Position numbers and translations under genes: made by a program
Assembly (NCBI RefSeq): GCF_039528175.1
Contig: NZ_BAAALH010000001.1
Location: 992,001 to 1,056,000, forward strand
Length of the DNA stretch: 64,000 nt
Origin: Citricoccus alkalitolerans
GTDB lineage: Bacteria; Actinomycetota; Actinomycetes; Actinomycetales; Micrococcaceae
Direction of reading: 5' to 3'
Notes under the pieces: model-generated
What the model was told of the DNA's origin: nothing
Databases searched by the model: none
What the model saw: only the letters and a program-made list of their open reading frames with translations
Shown here: positions 31,850 through 40,959 of the stretch, in pieces
Layout: each line of letters starts with the position of its first letter
Numbering within the stretch: the first letter of the stretch is position 1

Positions 31850-33934
31850 GTGTCCGCCGCATCGCCAGCGCGCTCCACGGAGCGCATCGTCTCCCTCCTG
31901 TGGGTACTCTTGGCGAGTGGCCGCCGCGGGGTCACCCGCGAGTACCTGCTCGCCTCCGTGGACGCCTACGCGCTGTCCCCATCGGCGGCGGCATTCGAGA
32001 AGATGTTCACCCGTGACAAGGAGATCCTGAAGGGCATCGGCGTACCGTTGGAGTCCTTCACGGTCCAGGACGAGTCCGGCTTCGAGTCCTCGGAACCAGG
32101 CGGGGAGACCCGCTACCGGATCGACGAGGACCGGATGTACCTGCCGGCAGTCCCCTTCACCAACGGGGAGCGCCTGGCCCTGATGAGGGCAGAATCCGCC
32201 TGGGCCGGTTCGGAGATCGGCCATGCCGTGGTCCGGGCCCTCGGCCGGGTGGACGCGGGGGAGGGCTGGTTCGAGGCCAGGTCGGGCTCCGACCATGAGG
32301 CCTTCGGGGTGCGCCTGGCCGGAGCAGACCGCTACCTGACGGAACTCGGGGACATGGTCCGCGACCAGTCGGTGATGCGTTTCAGCTACCGGACCGTGAA
32401 TGCCGAGCGCGCCGAGGACCGGACCGTGCGGGCGTGGGCGCTGACCAACCCGACGGGCGTCTGGTATCTAGTCGGCTGGGATCTCGACCGGCAGGAGCAA
32501 CGCACCTTCCGCCTGACCCGGTTCGAGTCCGAGCCCCGGTTGGCTGCGGCCGGCTCCGGCCCTGACCGCGCCCCGTTCCGGCCCGTCGACTTCGACGTCC
32601 AGGCGGTCCACAACGTGGTCTCCGGGCAACGCCAGCCGGCGTCCACCGTGCTGCACCTGGCCACCGGACGGGCCGTCCACCTGCGCATTGGTGCCGAGCC
32701 CACGGACAATCCCACCACGGTGCCCGCGGGCTGGGACGAGGTCCGGGTGACCTACACCCGCCCGGCGGAACTAGCCGGGAGCATCGCCGCGGCGGGGCCC
32801 CTGGCCCGGCTTCCGGACGTCGAGGACCCGCTGCGGGCCGCCGTCGTGACGTTGCTCGAGGGCGCCCTGGCTGCACATCTGGCGGCACGGCCGGACTACA
32901 CGCTCAGCACCCCGACGCGGCGCCGCAACCGCAGGACGGACCGTGACAAGGTCGCCGCCGTAGTGGACGCCATAGGACTGGCGAACCAGCGGAACGGGAT
33001 CAGCCGCGCCGAACTGGCCGAGCGGCTCCACGTCAGTGACCGTGAGCTCACCGCCATCCTGGACGAGCTCTGGTTCTGCGGCATGCCCGAACGGCAGTTC
33101 GCCGGGCAGCAGTTCGAGGTCCTGGAGCAGGACGGGCGGATCCGCGTCTCCCAGGCCGAACGGCTCTCCGGCCCCCTTCGCCTCAGCGTCCCGGAGGCCG
33201 CCGCCTTGGCCATCGGCCTCCGCGCGGCAGCGGGCATCCCGGGACTCACGGATACCGAGCGGCAGGACACGGCGTCGGCGCTGGACAAGATCCTGGCCGT
33301 GTCCGGCCCCGAGGTGGAACAAGCAGGAAGCGGCATCGTGGCCGGATTCGACTTCGGTCCCTTCACCGAACTGGCCGGCCGGTTGCACGCCGCCGTCCGC
33401 GAACAGACCCTGCTCTCGATCGACTACCACTCCGCAACCAGGGACGCGACCTCCACCCGCACGGTGGAGCCCCTGCGCATCACCAGCGAGGGCGGCCACG
33501 GATACCTGCAGGCCTGGTGCCGGTCAAGCGACGGCCGGCGGAACTTCCGACTCGACCGGATCGCCGCCGTCTGCGAGACCGGGGAGACCTTCGACTCCCG
33601 TCGCCTGCCCGTGGACGACCGCCTGTTCACCAAGCACGGTGACGAGGCCGCCGTGACGATCCACTTCGCCCACCGCATCCGAGACCTGGCCGCCGGATTC
33701 GATCCGGAGAGGTCCGCCGTCCTGGAGGACGGCTCGGTGATCGCGGAGGTCAGGCTCGCCCACGCTGACTATGCCCACGCGCAGGCGGCCCGGTTCGGCG
33801 GGGAGTTCCGGGTGCTGGCCCCCCAGGAGCTCGTCGAATCCACCGTCGATTGGCTCCAGCGTGCCCGAACCGGATACGTCACCGGGAATTCACCGTCACC
33901 GGGTGTCTCCACGGGCACCGGACCTGCGGCGTGA
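31850..33934 (+). CDS. pafBC: PafBC: fused WYL-domain transcriptional activator of the DNA-damage response
   Basis: This 694-aa protein is a natural fusion of PafB and PafC, which are separate genes in mycobacteria and fused in Arthrobacter-type genomes. Each half has a winged-helix DNA-binding domain (half 1 near TERIVSLLWVLLASGRRGVT; half 2 near SRAELAERLHVSDRELTAIL), then a WYL domain (half 1 MRFSYRTVNAERAEDR; half 2 LLSIDYHSATRDATSTRTV) and a WCX region. Known PafBC proteins activate LexA-independent repair genes after DNA damage. The GTG start follows the FKBP stop by 7 bp. Its link with pafA is genetic and not catalytic. Confidence 0.93.
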   Translation: MSAASPARSTERIVSLLWVLLASGRRGVTREYLLASVDAYALSPSAAAFEKMFTRDKEILKGIGVPLESFTVQDESGFESSEPGGETRYRIDEDRMYLPAVPFTNGERLALMRAESAWAGSEIGHAVVRALGRVDAGEGWFEARSGSDHEAFGVRLAGADRYLTELGDMVRDQSVMRFSYRTVNAERAEDRTVRAWALTNPTGVWYLVGWDLDRQEQRTFRLTRFESEPRLAAAGSGPDRAPFRPVDFDVQAVHNVVSGQRQPASTVLHLATGRAVHLRIGAEPTDNPTTVPAGWDEVRVTYTRPAELAGSIAAAGPLARLPDVEDPLRAAVVTLLEGALAAHLAARPDYTLSTPTRRRNRRTDRDKVAAVVDAIGLANQRNGISRAELAERLHVSDRELTAILDELWFCGMPERQFAGQQFEVLEQDGRIRVSQAERLSGPLRLSVPEAAALAIGLRAAAGIPGLTDTERQDTASALDKILAVSGPEVEQAGSGIVAGFDFGPFTELAGRLHAAVREQTLLSIDYHSATRDATSTRTVEPLRITSEGGHGYLQAWCRSSDGRRNFRLDRIAAVCETGETFDSRRLPVDDRLFTKHGDEAAVTIHFAHRIRDLAAGFDPERSAVLEDGSVIAEVRLAHADYAHAQAARFGGEFRVLAPQELVESTVDWLQRARTGYVTGNSPSPGVSTGTGPAA

Positions 33935-33936
33935 CG

Positions 33937-33942
33937 TAAACT
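33937..33942 (+). promoter_or_regulatory. Candidate -10 box of tatA-tatC
   Basis: TAAACT lies 30 bp upstream of tatA, just after the pafBC stop. A start near 33949 would give a leader of about 24 nt with the AAAGGA ribosome site. Confidence 0.45.
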
Positions 33943-33972
33943 CGACAACGTTCAATCGAAAGGACGCTCCCC

Positions 33973-34260
33973 ATGGCTGGACTTCAGGGATGGCAACTCG
34001 TCATCATCATCGCTATCGCGCTGTTGCTGTTCGCGGCCCCCAAACTGCCCGCGATGGCCCGCAACCTCGGACAGTCGATGCGAATCTTCAAGTCCGAGGT
34101 CAAGCAGATGAAGGACGACGGCACCGGCAAGAGGGACACCTCAGCCACCGCGGACGGCCAGGACCCCGAGGGCTCAGACGCCGTCGAGGGCCGCATCGTC
34201 AACGGTGACGCCGACGGCACGCGGAACGGTCGGAAGACCGGCACCAACGACCAGCAGTAG
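33973..34260 (+). CDS. tatA: Sec-independent translocase subunit TatA
   Basis: This 95-aa protein forms the pore of the twin-arginine translocase. It has a short N-terminal membrane helix (WQLVIIIAIALLLFAAPKLP), the amphipathic helix (MARNLGQSMRIFKSEVKQMK) and an acidic, disordered tail. The Phe-Gly hinge of classical TatA is FAAP here, close to other actinobacterial members. AAAGGA lies 8 bp before the ATG. It is followed by tatC after 18 bp. Confidence 0.95.
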   Translation: MAGLQGWQLVIIIAIALLLFAAPKLPAMARNLGQSMRIFKSEVKQMKDDGTGKRDTSATADGQDPEGSDAVEGRIVNGDADGTRNGRKTGTNDQQ

Positions 34261-34278
34261 TAGCAGGTCACCGCCTCC

Positions 34279-35145
34279 ATGACGTCTGCTCCCAAGGCGG
34301 CCCGTACGAAGCACACCAAGGTCACCCGGGCCGCGCGCAAGAACAACCCCGCCGGGGAGATGGCCCTCAAGGACCACCTCAAGGAACTCCGCAACCGCCT
34401 CATCATCGCCGGCATCGGCCTGACCCTGGGCGCGATCGTCGGGTTCATCATCTACCAGCCCTTCTTCTCGGCGCTGATCGACCCGGTGCACCGACTCTCC
34501 GACGAGGGCCGCATCGTCACGGTGTCCTTCAGCGCCGTGGGGCAGCCCTTCGACATCATGCTGCAGGTCGCCCTGTTCGTGGGGCTGGTCATCTCGAGCC
34601 CCGTCTGGCTGTACCAGGTGTGGGCCTTCGTGGTGCCGGGGCTGAAGAAGAAGGAGAAGCGCTACGCCCTGGGTTTCATCGGGGCCGCCGTCCCGCTGTT
34701 CATCCTGGGCGTCCTGCTGGGCTGGCTCGTGCTGCCGGAGGCGGTCCAGTTCTTCGTGGGGCTGTCCCCGGAGGGCACCGCCAACGTGATCTCGGCGGAC
34801 GTCTACATTCCCTTCGTGTTGCGGTTGTTCCTGGCCTTCGGCTTCGCCCTCGTGCTGCCCGTGGTTCTGGTCGGCCTGAACATGATCGGCGTCCTCCCCG
34901 GGCGTCAGATCATCAAGCACTGGCGGATCACCATCTTCCTGATCGCCCTCATCGCCGCACTGGCCGCCCCGGGCTCGGACGCCATCACGATGTTCTACCT
35001 CGCGATGCCGCTGGTCCTGCTGTTCGGCGTCGCCATCGTCATCTGCCTGCTCAATGACAAACGGCGGGCCAAGCGTGCCGCCAAGGCCGAGCAGGACAAC
35101 GAGGACTACCTCACCACGGGTCCGAGGCCCCTCGACGAGCTGTAG
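34279..35145 (+). CDS. tatC: Sec-independent translocase subunit TatC
   Basis: This 288-aa polytopic membrane protein is the twin-arginine signal receptor. It has the family N-terminal motif ALKDHLKELRNRLIIAG and FVGLVISSPVWLYQVWAFV, with six hydrophobic helices in residues 35-265. The N-terminus is extended and basic (about 30 residues), and the C-terminal tail is charged. It is co-transcribed with tatA. Confidence 0.95.
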   Translation: MTSAPKAARTKHTKVTRAARKNNPAGEMALKDHLKELRNRLIIAGIGLTLGAIVGFIIYQPFFSALIDPVHRLSDEGRIVTVSFSAVGQPFDIMLQVALFVGLVISSPVWLYQVWAFVVPGLKKKEKRYALGFIGAAVPLFILGVLLGWLVLPEAVQFFVGLSPEGTANVISADVYIPFVLRLFLAFGFALVLPVVLVGLNMIGVLPGRQIIKHWRITIFLIALIAALAAPGSDAITMFYLAMPLVLLFGVAIVICLLNDKRRAKRAAKAEQDNEDYLTTGPRPLDEL

Positions 35146-35227
35146 GCACCGGCCCCCGTCACCCACCGCCCGTCAACCGCCAGCCGGGCTCTGCCGGTCC
35201 TGTCGGCGGCCGGACCCGGCCATGTCC

Positions 35228-35233
35228 TAGGCT
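35228..35233 (+). promoter_or_regulatory. Leaderless -10 box of helY
   Basis: TAGGCT ends 6 bp before the ATG at 35240, consistent with leaderless transcription. Confidence 0.48.
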
Positions 35234-35239
35234 GGCCTC

Positions 35240-38200
35240 ATGGCACCTTCCGCGGACAACACCACCGGCCAGCCGAGTCCCGCGGAGCGTTACGCGGCCG
35301 CTAGGCGCCGGGCCGCAGACGCCCGGACTGAACTGGGCCGGTTCACCACCACCCTGGGCTTCGAATTGGACCCCTTCCAGGCCGAGGCCTGCCGTGAACT
35401 CGAGGCCGGCAACGGCGTCCTGGTAGCCGCCCCGACCGGAGCTGGCAAGACGGTGGTCGGTGAGTTCGCCATCCACCTCGCCCTGGTCCACGGCCAGAAG
35501 GCGTTCTACACCACGCCGATCAAGGCGCTGAGCAACCAGAAGTTCCAGGAGCTCGTGTCCACCTACGGGGCCGACCGGGTGGGCCTGCTGACGGGGGACA
35601 CCGCCATCAACTCCGAGGCCGAGGTGGTGGTGATGACCACCGAGGTGCTGCGGAACATGCTCTACGCCGATTCCGACACGCTGACGAACCTGGCCTATGT
35701 GGTCATGGACGAGGTCCACTACCTGGCCGACCGGTTCCGCGGGGCCGTGTGGGAGGAGGTCATCATCCACCTCCCCGAGCATGTGCAGCTGGTCTCCCTG
35801 TCCGCGACCGTCTCCAATGCGGAGGAGTTCGGTGCCTGGCTGGACACGGTGCGCGGTTCCACCTCGGTGGTGGTATCCGAGCACCGCCCCGTCCCGTTGT
35901 GGCAGTACGTGATGGCCGGCAATCAGCTCTACGACCTCTTCGCCACCGAGGTGGCCTTCGACGAGGTCGCACCCGTCAGCGATGACCCGACCTCGGACGC
36001 CCAGCCCGCGCCGGAGCCGAAGGACACCTCGGGCGGCCGTCTGGTGCTCAATCCCGAGCTGGCGCGCCTGGCCGAAGACCAGCGTCGCCGCGAGGAACGC
36101 AGTGACTGGGGGCGTCCTGGCCGCAGCACTTATCGCGGCGGCCGCGGCGGCCCCCGGGGTCGCGGCGGCGGCAGGAGCGGAGGCCGCGACGGCGGCGGTT
36201 CCGGCCGCCAGCCCCNNNNNNNNNNNGCCAGCCCCGGAACCGCCGGGGGGCCGGCCCGGCCCCCTATGGCCGGGGCGAGCACACCTCCACCACCCGCTAC
36301 GGCGGCGGCGCGTCCGCTCCCTCGCAGGCCTCCTCCGACGGTGGTCGGCCGGGGGACCCCCAGCGCCACCACGGACAGCTCCGCATCTCCCGCCCGGGCA
36401 TGGTCCGTGTGCTCGAGCGGGAGGGTCTGCTGCCCTGCATCACGTTCATCTTCTCCCGGGCGGGGTGTGACGGCGCCGTGGAACAGTGTCTGGCCGTCGG
36501 GCTGGACCTGACGACGCCGGGGGAGAAACAGCAGATCCAGGCGATGGTCGACGAGGCCGGTCAGTCCCTGCCGGCCGAGGACCTGGACGTTCTGGGCTTC
36601 TGGGGCTGGCGCGACGGGTTGTCCCGGGGGTTCGCGGCCCACCACGCCGGGATGCTCCCACCCTTCAAGGAAGTGGTGGAGAGACTCTTCGGCCTCGGGC
36701 TCGTCAAGGTCGTCTTCGCCACGGAGACGCTTGCACTGGGTGTCAACATGCCGGCCCGGACCGTGGTCCTGGAGAAGCTGGAGAAGTACAACGGCGAGGC
36801 CCACGTGAACATCACAGCGGGGGAGTACACCCAGCTGACCGGACGTGCCGGGCGGCGCGGCATCGATGTGGAGGGCCACGGGGTGGTCCTCTGGCGTCCG
36901 GGCCTGGACCCCGCGGCCGTGGCCGGGCTGGCCTCCCGCCGGACCTATCCGCTGAACTCCTCGTTCCGACCCACCTACAACATGTCCGTCAACCTCATCG
37001 CCCAGTTCGGCCTCGAGCGCTCCCGGACCATCCTGGAGTCCTCCTTCGCCCAATTCCAGGCGGACCGCTCGGTGGTCGGACTGGCACGGGAGGTCCGCAC
37101 CCGGGAACAGTCCCTGGCCGGTTACGAACAGTCCATGACCTGCCACCTCGGCGACTTCACGGAGTACGCCCGGTTGCGCAAAGAGCTCTCGGAGGCGGAG
37201 AAGGACTCGTCGAAGGGCCGCAACCGCGCCCGCCAACGGGCCGTCAAGGACTCCCTGGCCAACCTGCTGCCGGGGGACATCATCGAGGTGCCGGGCCCGC
37301 GTCGGTTGGGCACCGCCGTCGTCGTGTTCCCCGCCGGGAACCCGGCCAACCCCCGAGTGGGCATCATCACACAGGAGGCGCAACTGCGCCGGATCGGCAC
37401 GGATGATGTGACGGAGCCCGTGGACCCGGTCGGCGGGGCTCGATTGCCACAGAACATCCAGGTCAAGACCCCTACACAGCGAAAGGACATCGCCGCCGCC
37501 ATGCGCACGGCCCTGCGCGAACACCGTCCGGCGCCGGGTCAGCGCACCGCGGCTGGGTTCCGATTCCAGGACGATGGCAGCACCGGCCGTGTTGAGGACC
37601 TGCGACGCCAGCTCGAACGCCACCCCTGCCACGGCTGCAAGGACCGCGAGGAGCACGCCCGCTGGGCCGAACGCTGGTGGAAGTTGCGCCGGGAGATCGA
37701 CCAACTGTCCGCCCGGATCCAGGGCCGGACCAACACCATCGCCAAGGCGTTCGACCGGCTCGTGGGCCTGCTGACGACCTACGGTTACGTGGCTGTCGGG
37801 GACGGCACCCGGACCGTGCCCGGAGCCGTGGCCGGCACCGAGGACTCACCCGGCGTCACCGCCGCCGGGCAGACCCTGCGGCGCATCTACGGTGAACGGG
37901 ACCTGCTGACCTCCCTGGTCCTGGAGGACGGGCTGGCGGACGGTCTCGATCCGGAGGAGCTGGCCGGCCTCGCCGCCCTGCTGGTGTTCCAGGCCAAGGG
38001 GGCCGAGAATGTCGGCGTCCCGCAGATGCCCACCCCCGCCCTCCAACACGTGCTGGAGGGTACCGCCGAGCACTGGTACGACCTCCAACTGGCCGAACGC
38101 GGGGCCCAACTTGAGCCAACCGCAGAGCCGGACCCCGGACTCGTCTGGCCCATCCACCGGTGGGCCCGCGGCCGGAACCTGAGGGACACGCTCAAGGGGA

Positions 38201-38373
38201 CCGACCTCGCGGCGGGCGACTTCGTCCGGTGGGCCCGCCAGGTGATCGACCTGCTGGACCAGCTGGCCAAGGTGCCAGGCCGCCCCGGGCTCTCCGGCCA
38301 GTGCCGACGTGCTACGGATCTCGTCCGTCGCGGCGTCGTGGCCTACTCGGGTGTGGATAGTCTGGAGGGATGA
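35240..38373 (+). CDS. helY: DEAD/DEAH-box superfamily 2 helicase HelY, interrupted by an assembly gap
   Basis: This Ski2/Mtr4-like helicase probably unwinds RNA. Domain 1 has Walker A VLVAAPTGAGKTVVGE, MDEVHYLADRFRG (DEVH box) and LVSLSATVSN; domain 2 has TETLALGVNMPARTVVLE and TGRAGRRGID. A C-terminal helical region completes about 1,040 aa, against 906 aa in M. tuberculosis HelY. The reading frame changes across 11 Ns at 36216-36226; if the true gap is a multiple of 3, one continuous frame is restored, so this is an assembly gap and not a frameshift. Between the two RecA domains lies an Arg/Gly-rich insert. The gene is placed after tatC, as in mycobacteria. Confidence 0.92.
36216..36226. 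other. Assembly gap (11 N) inside helY
   Basis: The gap is flanked on both sides by the same 9 bases, GCCAGCCCC (36207-36215 and 36227-36235). The contig ends may simply overlap; removing the Ns alone, or the Ns plus one repeat copy, restores the helY frame in both cases. Confidence 0.95.
38358..38363 (+). promoter_or_regulatory. Possible internal leaderless promoter before the amidohydrolase-like gene
   Basis: TAGTCT inside the end of helY ends 6 bp before the ATG at 38370, the same geometry as the other leaderless starts. It could allow independent expression, though the ATGA overlap also permits coupling to helY. Confidence 0.35.
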
Positions 38374-39506
38374 GCACCCTCTACGTCAACGGGACCCTCC
38401 ATTCCACCGCCGATCCGTACGCCACCGCCATGCTGGTGGACTCCGGTTCCGTGGCCTGGGTGGGCGCCGAGGACACGGCAGCCTCAATGCGCGCCCGTTC
38501 CGGAGCCGACTGGCAGGTCGTGGATCTGGGCGGAGCGCTCGTGGTGCCCGCCTTTGTGGATTCCCTCGTCCTGGCCCGGAACCCCACGGACCTTCACGCG
38601 CACGACGCCGGCTCGCTCACGCACGCTGCCCACGCCGGCTCCGCCGGCGTCTTCCTGTCCATCGCTTGTGGCATCGAGGCCTCCGGGGCAAATGCCACCC
38701 GGACCATTCATTACCGCGCCGTCGGGTCCGACGAGGCGGTCGGCACGGCGGAAGACATCGCGGCCGTGGTGTCCGCCGATACGGTCGCCGGACTGTCGGC
38801 CGTCGTCGGGCCCGGGGGACTGGACGCCGCGGCCGTGACCCGATTGACCGCCACCGCCACCGCCGCCGGCATCCAGCTGTACCTGTTGCCTCAGGATCCG
38901 GACGCACTGGCCGCGGTCATCTCCGCCCTCCGGTCCACGGCGGAGGCCCAGGGCACCGCCGCCCTCGGCATGGTCCGCCACAGGCTCTCCTGGAACGGCC
39001 CCATGGAGCAGGACGCCATCCTGACCCTGGCGGAGAACAGTCTGTCCTTCACGGCCGTTCCGGATGCGGACGGCACCCTGACCGCCCCGATCGCCTCTCT
39101 GTTGTCCAACGCCGTCCCGGTGTCCTTCGGCAGTGGCACCCGGGCCCCAGATCTATGGTCCGCCATCCGTGCGAGCCTCGAACATGCCGATCAGGATCAG
39201 CGGATCTCCGCCCGGTCCGGCTTCACGGCCGCCACCAAGGCCGGCCTGCGTGCCCTCCCGATGTCCATCGGGTCTGGTCTTTCCATGGCCGGCCGCATAG
39301 CGCCCTCCTCCCCGGCCACGTTCGGCATCTGGGCTGCTGAGGCCCTCAGTGTCCAGGCGCCGGACGGACGGGTGGCTGCATGGAGCACCGACACCCGGGC
39401 AGGCACACCCCTACTGCCCGTGCTCGAGGAGGGCACCACCGCACCGGAATGCCTGGCCACCCTGGTGGACGGCACCGAGGTCTACCGCTCCCCGGCGTGG
39501 ACGTGA
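38370..39506 (+). CDS. Amidohydrolase-like protein lacking the metal-binding HxH
   Basis: This 378-aa protein has the outer beta-sandwich and barrel pattern of the amidohydrolase superfamily (N-terminus LYVNGTLHSTADPYATAMLV, then VVDLGGALVVPAFVDSLVLA). In active members the latter reads PGFVDxHxH; here both metal-binding His are missing. The C-terminus, APDGRVAAWSTD, again resembles the family's returning sandwich. The metal centre seems lost, so a hydrolase activity is doubtful and a structural or regulatory role is possible. Its ATG overlaps the helY stop (ATGA), and it precedes the mannosyltransferase gene. I know no assigned function. Confidence 0.75.
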   Translation: MSTLYVNGTLHSTADPYATAMLVDSGSVAWVGAEDTAASMRARSGADWQVVDLGGALVVPAFVDSLVLARNPTDLHAHDAGSLTHAAHAGSAGVFLSIACGIEASGANATRTIHYRAVGSDEAVGTAEDIAAVVSADTVAGLSAVVGPGGLDAAAVTRLTATATAAGIQLYLLPQDPDALAAVISALRSTAEAQGTAALGMVRHRLSWNGPMEQDAILTLAENSLSFTAVPDADGTLTAPIASLLSNAVPVSFGSGTRAPDLWSAIRASLEHADQDQRISARSGFTAATKAGLRALPMSIGSGLSMAGRIAPSSPATFGIWAAEALSVQAPDGRVAAWSTDTRAGTPLLPVLEEGTTAPECLATLVDGTEVYRSPAWT

Positions 39507-39541
39507 TCAGCGCCGCCCAGACCGTGCACGGCTGACCGGCC

Positions 39542-39547
39542 TATACT
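39542..39547 (+). promoter_or_regulatory. -10 box of the polyprenol-phosphate-mannose synthase gene
   Basis: TATACT, close to the -10 consensus, lies 45 bp upstream of the ATG at 39592. A start near 39554 gives a leader containing AAAGGA. Confidence 0.55.
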
Positions 39548-39591
39548 TGACCCCCGATGCCATCGGACACTCCCAAAGGATTTCTTCGCCT

Positions 39592-40323
39592 ATGCGCCTG
39601 CTGACGATCATTCCCACCTACAACGAGATCGAATCGCTGCCCCGCACGCTCGACCGACTCCGTGTCGCCGTGCCGGAATCCGATGTGCTGGTGGTGGACG
39701 ATGCCTCACCGGACGGGACCGGTGACTGGGCCGACCGCGCTGCCGTGGCCGATCCGCAGATCCACGTACTGCACCGCACGCAGAAGAACGGCCTCGGCGG
39801 AGCCTACATCGCCGGCTTCCACTGGGGCCTGGACCAGGGCTACGACGTCCTGGTGGAGATGGACGCGGACGGCTCGCATCAGCCCGAGCAGCTGCCCCGT
39901 CTGATCGAGGCCATCGATCGCGCCGACCTGGTCATCGGCTCACGCCGTGTGCCGGGGGGCAAGATGGTCAACTGGCCCGCCCACCGAAAGTTGATCTCGA
40001 TCTGCGGCTCCCTGTACCCGCGGGTCATGCTGGGCCTGAATCTGACCGACGTCACCGCCGGCTACCGGGCCTACCGTGCGGACACTCTGCGGGCCATCGA
40101 CCTGGACGATGTGCAGTCCAAGGGCTACGGCTTCCAGGTGGACATGACCTTCCGCACGGCCCTGATGGGCAAGAAGATCGTCGAAGTGCCGATTACCTTT
40201 GTGGAGCGCGAGTATGGCGAATCCAAGATGAGCGGCAACATCGTCACCGAGGCCGTCACGTCCGTGACCCAGTGGGGACTCGCGGCCCGCTGGAACGTCC
40301 TGAAGGGCAAGTTCGGCCTCTGA
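39592..40323 (+). CDS. ppm1: Polyprenol monophosphomannose synthase (GT2)
   Basis: This 243-aa GT2 enzyme transfers mannose from GDP-mannose to polyprenyl phosphate, supplying the donor for lipoglycan and protein mannosylation outside the membrane. Motifs are IIPTYNEIESLP, VLVVDDASPDGTGDWAD, EMDADGSHQPEQLP (DxD) and YGESKMSGNIVTEA near the C-terminus. It matches the synthase domain (D2) of mycobacterial Ppm1 without the fused N-acyltransferase domain. The start ATG at 39592 has AAAGGA 12 bp upstream. It neighbours rbpA, as ppm1 does in M. tuberculosis. Confidence 0.9.
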   Translation: MRLLTIIPTYNEIESLPRTLDRLRVAVPESDVLVVDDASPDGTGDWADRAAVADPQIHVLHRTQKNGLGGAYIAGFHWGLDQGYDVLVEMDADGSHQPEQLPRLIEAIDRADLVIGSRRVPGGKMVNWPAHRKLISICGSLYPRVMLGLNLTDVTAGYRAYRADTLRAIDLDDVQSKGYGFQVDMTFRTALMGKKIVEVPITFVEREYGESKMSGNIVTEAVTSVTQWGLAARWNVLKGKFGL

Positions 40324-40395
40324 CCGGCGCAACCGGGGCTGCTGAAGGTCCACCACGGGGCCTCCGCCTCGCGCGGTTGACGGCCGGCATCAATG

Positions 40396-40449
40396 NNNNN
40401 NNNNNNNNNNNNNNNNNNNNNNNNNNNNNNNNNNNNNNNNNNNNNNNNN
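40396..40449. other. Assembly gap (54 N)
   Basis: The gap lies between the convergent ppm1 and rbpA genes, where a terminator is expected. Unlike the first gap, no complementary bases are visible at its edges. Confidence 0.95.
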
Positions 40450-40473
40450 GCGTTCACACGAGTGGCGGGAAGG

Positions 40474-40818
40474 TCAGGAGACCTTCTCGCCGCGGCGTTC
40501 GCGCAGCTTGTCCAACTGTCCCTTGAGGGTGTCTTCCAGCTCCTCGATGCTGCGACGTTCGAGCAGCATGTCCCAGTGGGTGCGCACGGGCTTGGCATCG
40601 GACTCGTCCGGCTTGTCACCGTTGACCAGGAAGGCCACCTTGCCGGTCTTGGAAGTCCAGGTCGGGGGGATATCCGCATCGGTGGCGAAGGTCACGAGAA
40701 CCTTCTCCCCGTCCTCACAGCGGTACTCGACCCGCTGGCGCGGTGCGGGCTCGACTCCGGCCTCGGACTCCATGGACTGGGCACCAAGGCGCATGCCGCG
40801 CAGGCTACGGTCGCTCAT
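40474..40818 (-). CDS. rbpA: RNA polymerase-binding protein RbpA
   Basis: This 114-aa actinobacterial transcription factor binds RNA polymerase with group 1 and 2 sigma factors and stabilises open complexes. The N-terminal tail is MSDRSLRGMRLGAQSME, the core domain contains QRVEYRCEDGEKVLVTFATD, the basic linker follows, and the C-terminal sigma-interaction helix is RRSIEELEDTLKGQLDKL. GGAAGGAGA lies 6 bp before the ATG. A TAGACT box at 40868-40873 sits within a perfect inverted repeat. Confidence 0.96.
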   Translation of the reverse strand: MSDRSLRGMRLGAQSMESEAGVEPAPRQRVEYRCEDGEKVLVTFATDADIPPTWTSKTGKVAFLVNGDKPDESDAKPVRTHWDMLLERRSIEELEDTLKGQLDKLRERRGEKVS

Positions 40819-40862
40819 TCGATCTCCTTCCGGCCCCGTCGGCGGGGCGGTACAACGTCGAC

Positions 40863-40880
40863 CACCCAGTCTAGTGGGTG
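40863..40880 (-). promoter_or_regulatory. rbpA promoter with an inverted repeat over the -10
   Basis: CACCCA (40863-40868) and TGGGTG (40875-40880) form a perfect 6-bp inverted repeat with a 6-bp spacer. The minus-strand -10 TAGACT (40868-40873) lies inside it, and the leader to rbpA is about 42 nt. A protein binding the repeat would block the promoter. Confidence 0.45.
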
Positions 40881-40959
40881 TGGGGGTGCTCTCCGGGCCA
40901 ACGCCCCGGCGGCGGGTTTTGTTCCCGCCCCCTGGGCGCGCACCATGATGGCCAGAGGC

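Noticed and set aside
36130..37704. 524-codon antisense frame opposite helY
   Set aside because: High-GC coding DNA keeps the opposite strand open. The sense strand has all helicase motifs and the antisense has none.
35240..38373. True frameshift splitting helY into two genes
   Set aside because: The change of frame coincides with 11 Ns and is repaired if the unknown length is a multiple of 3, so it is better explained as an assembly gap.
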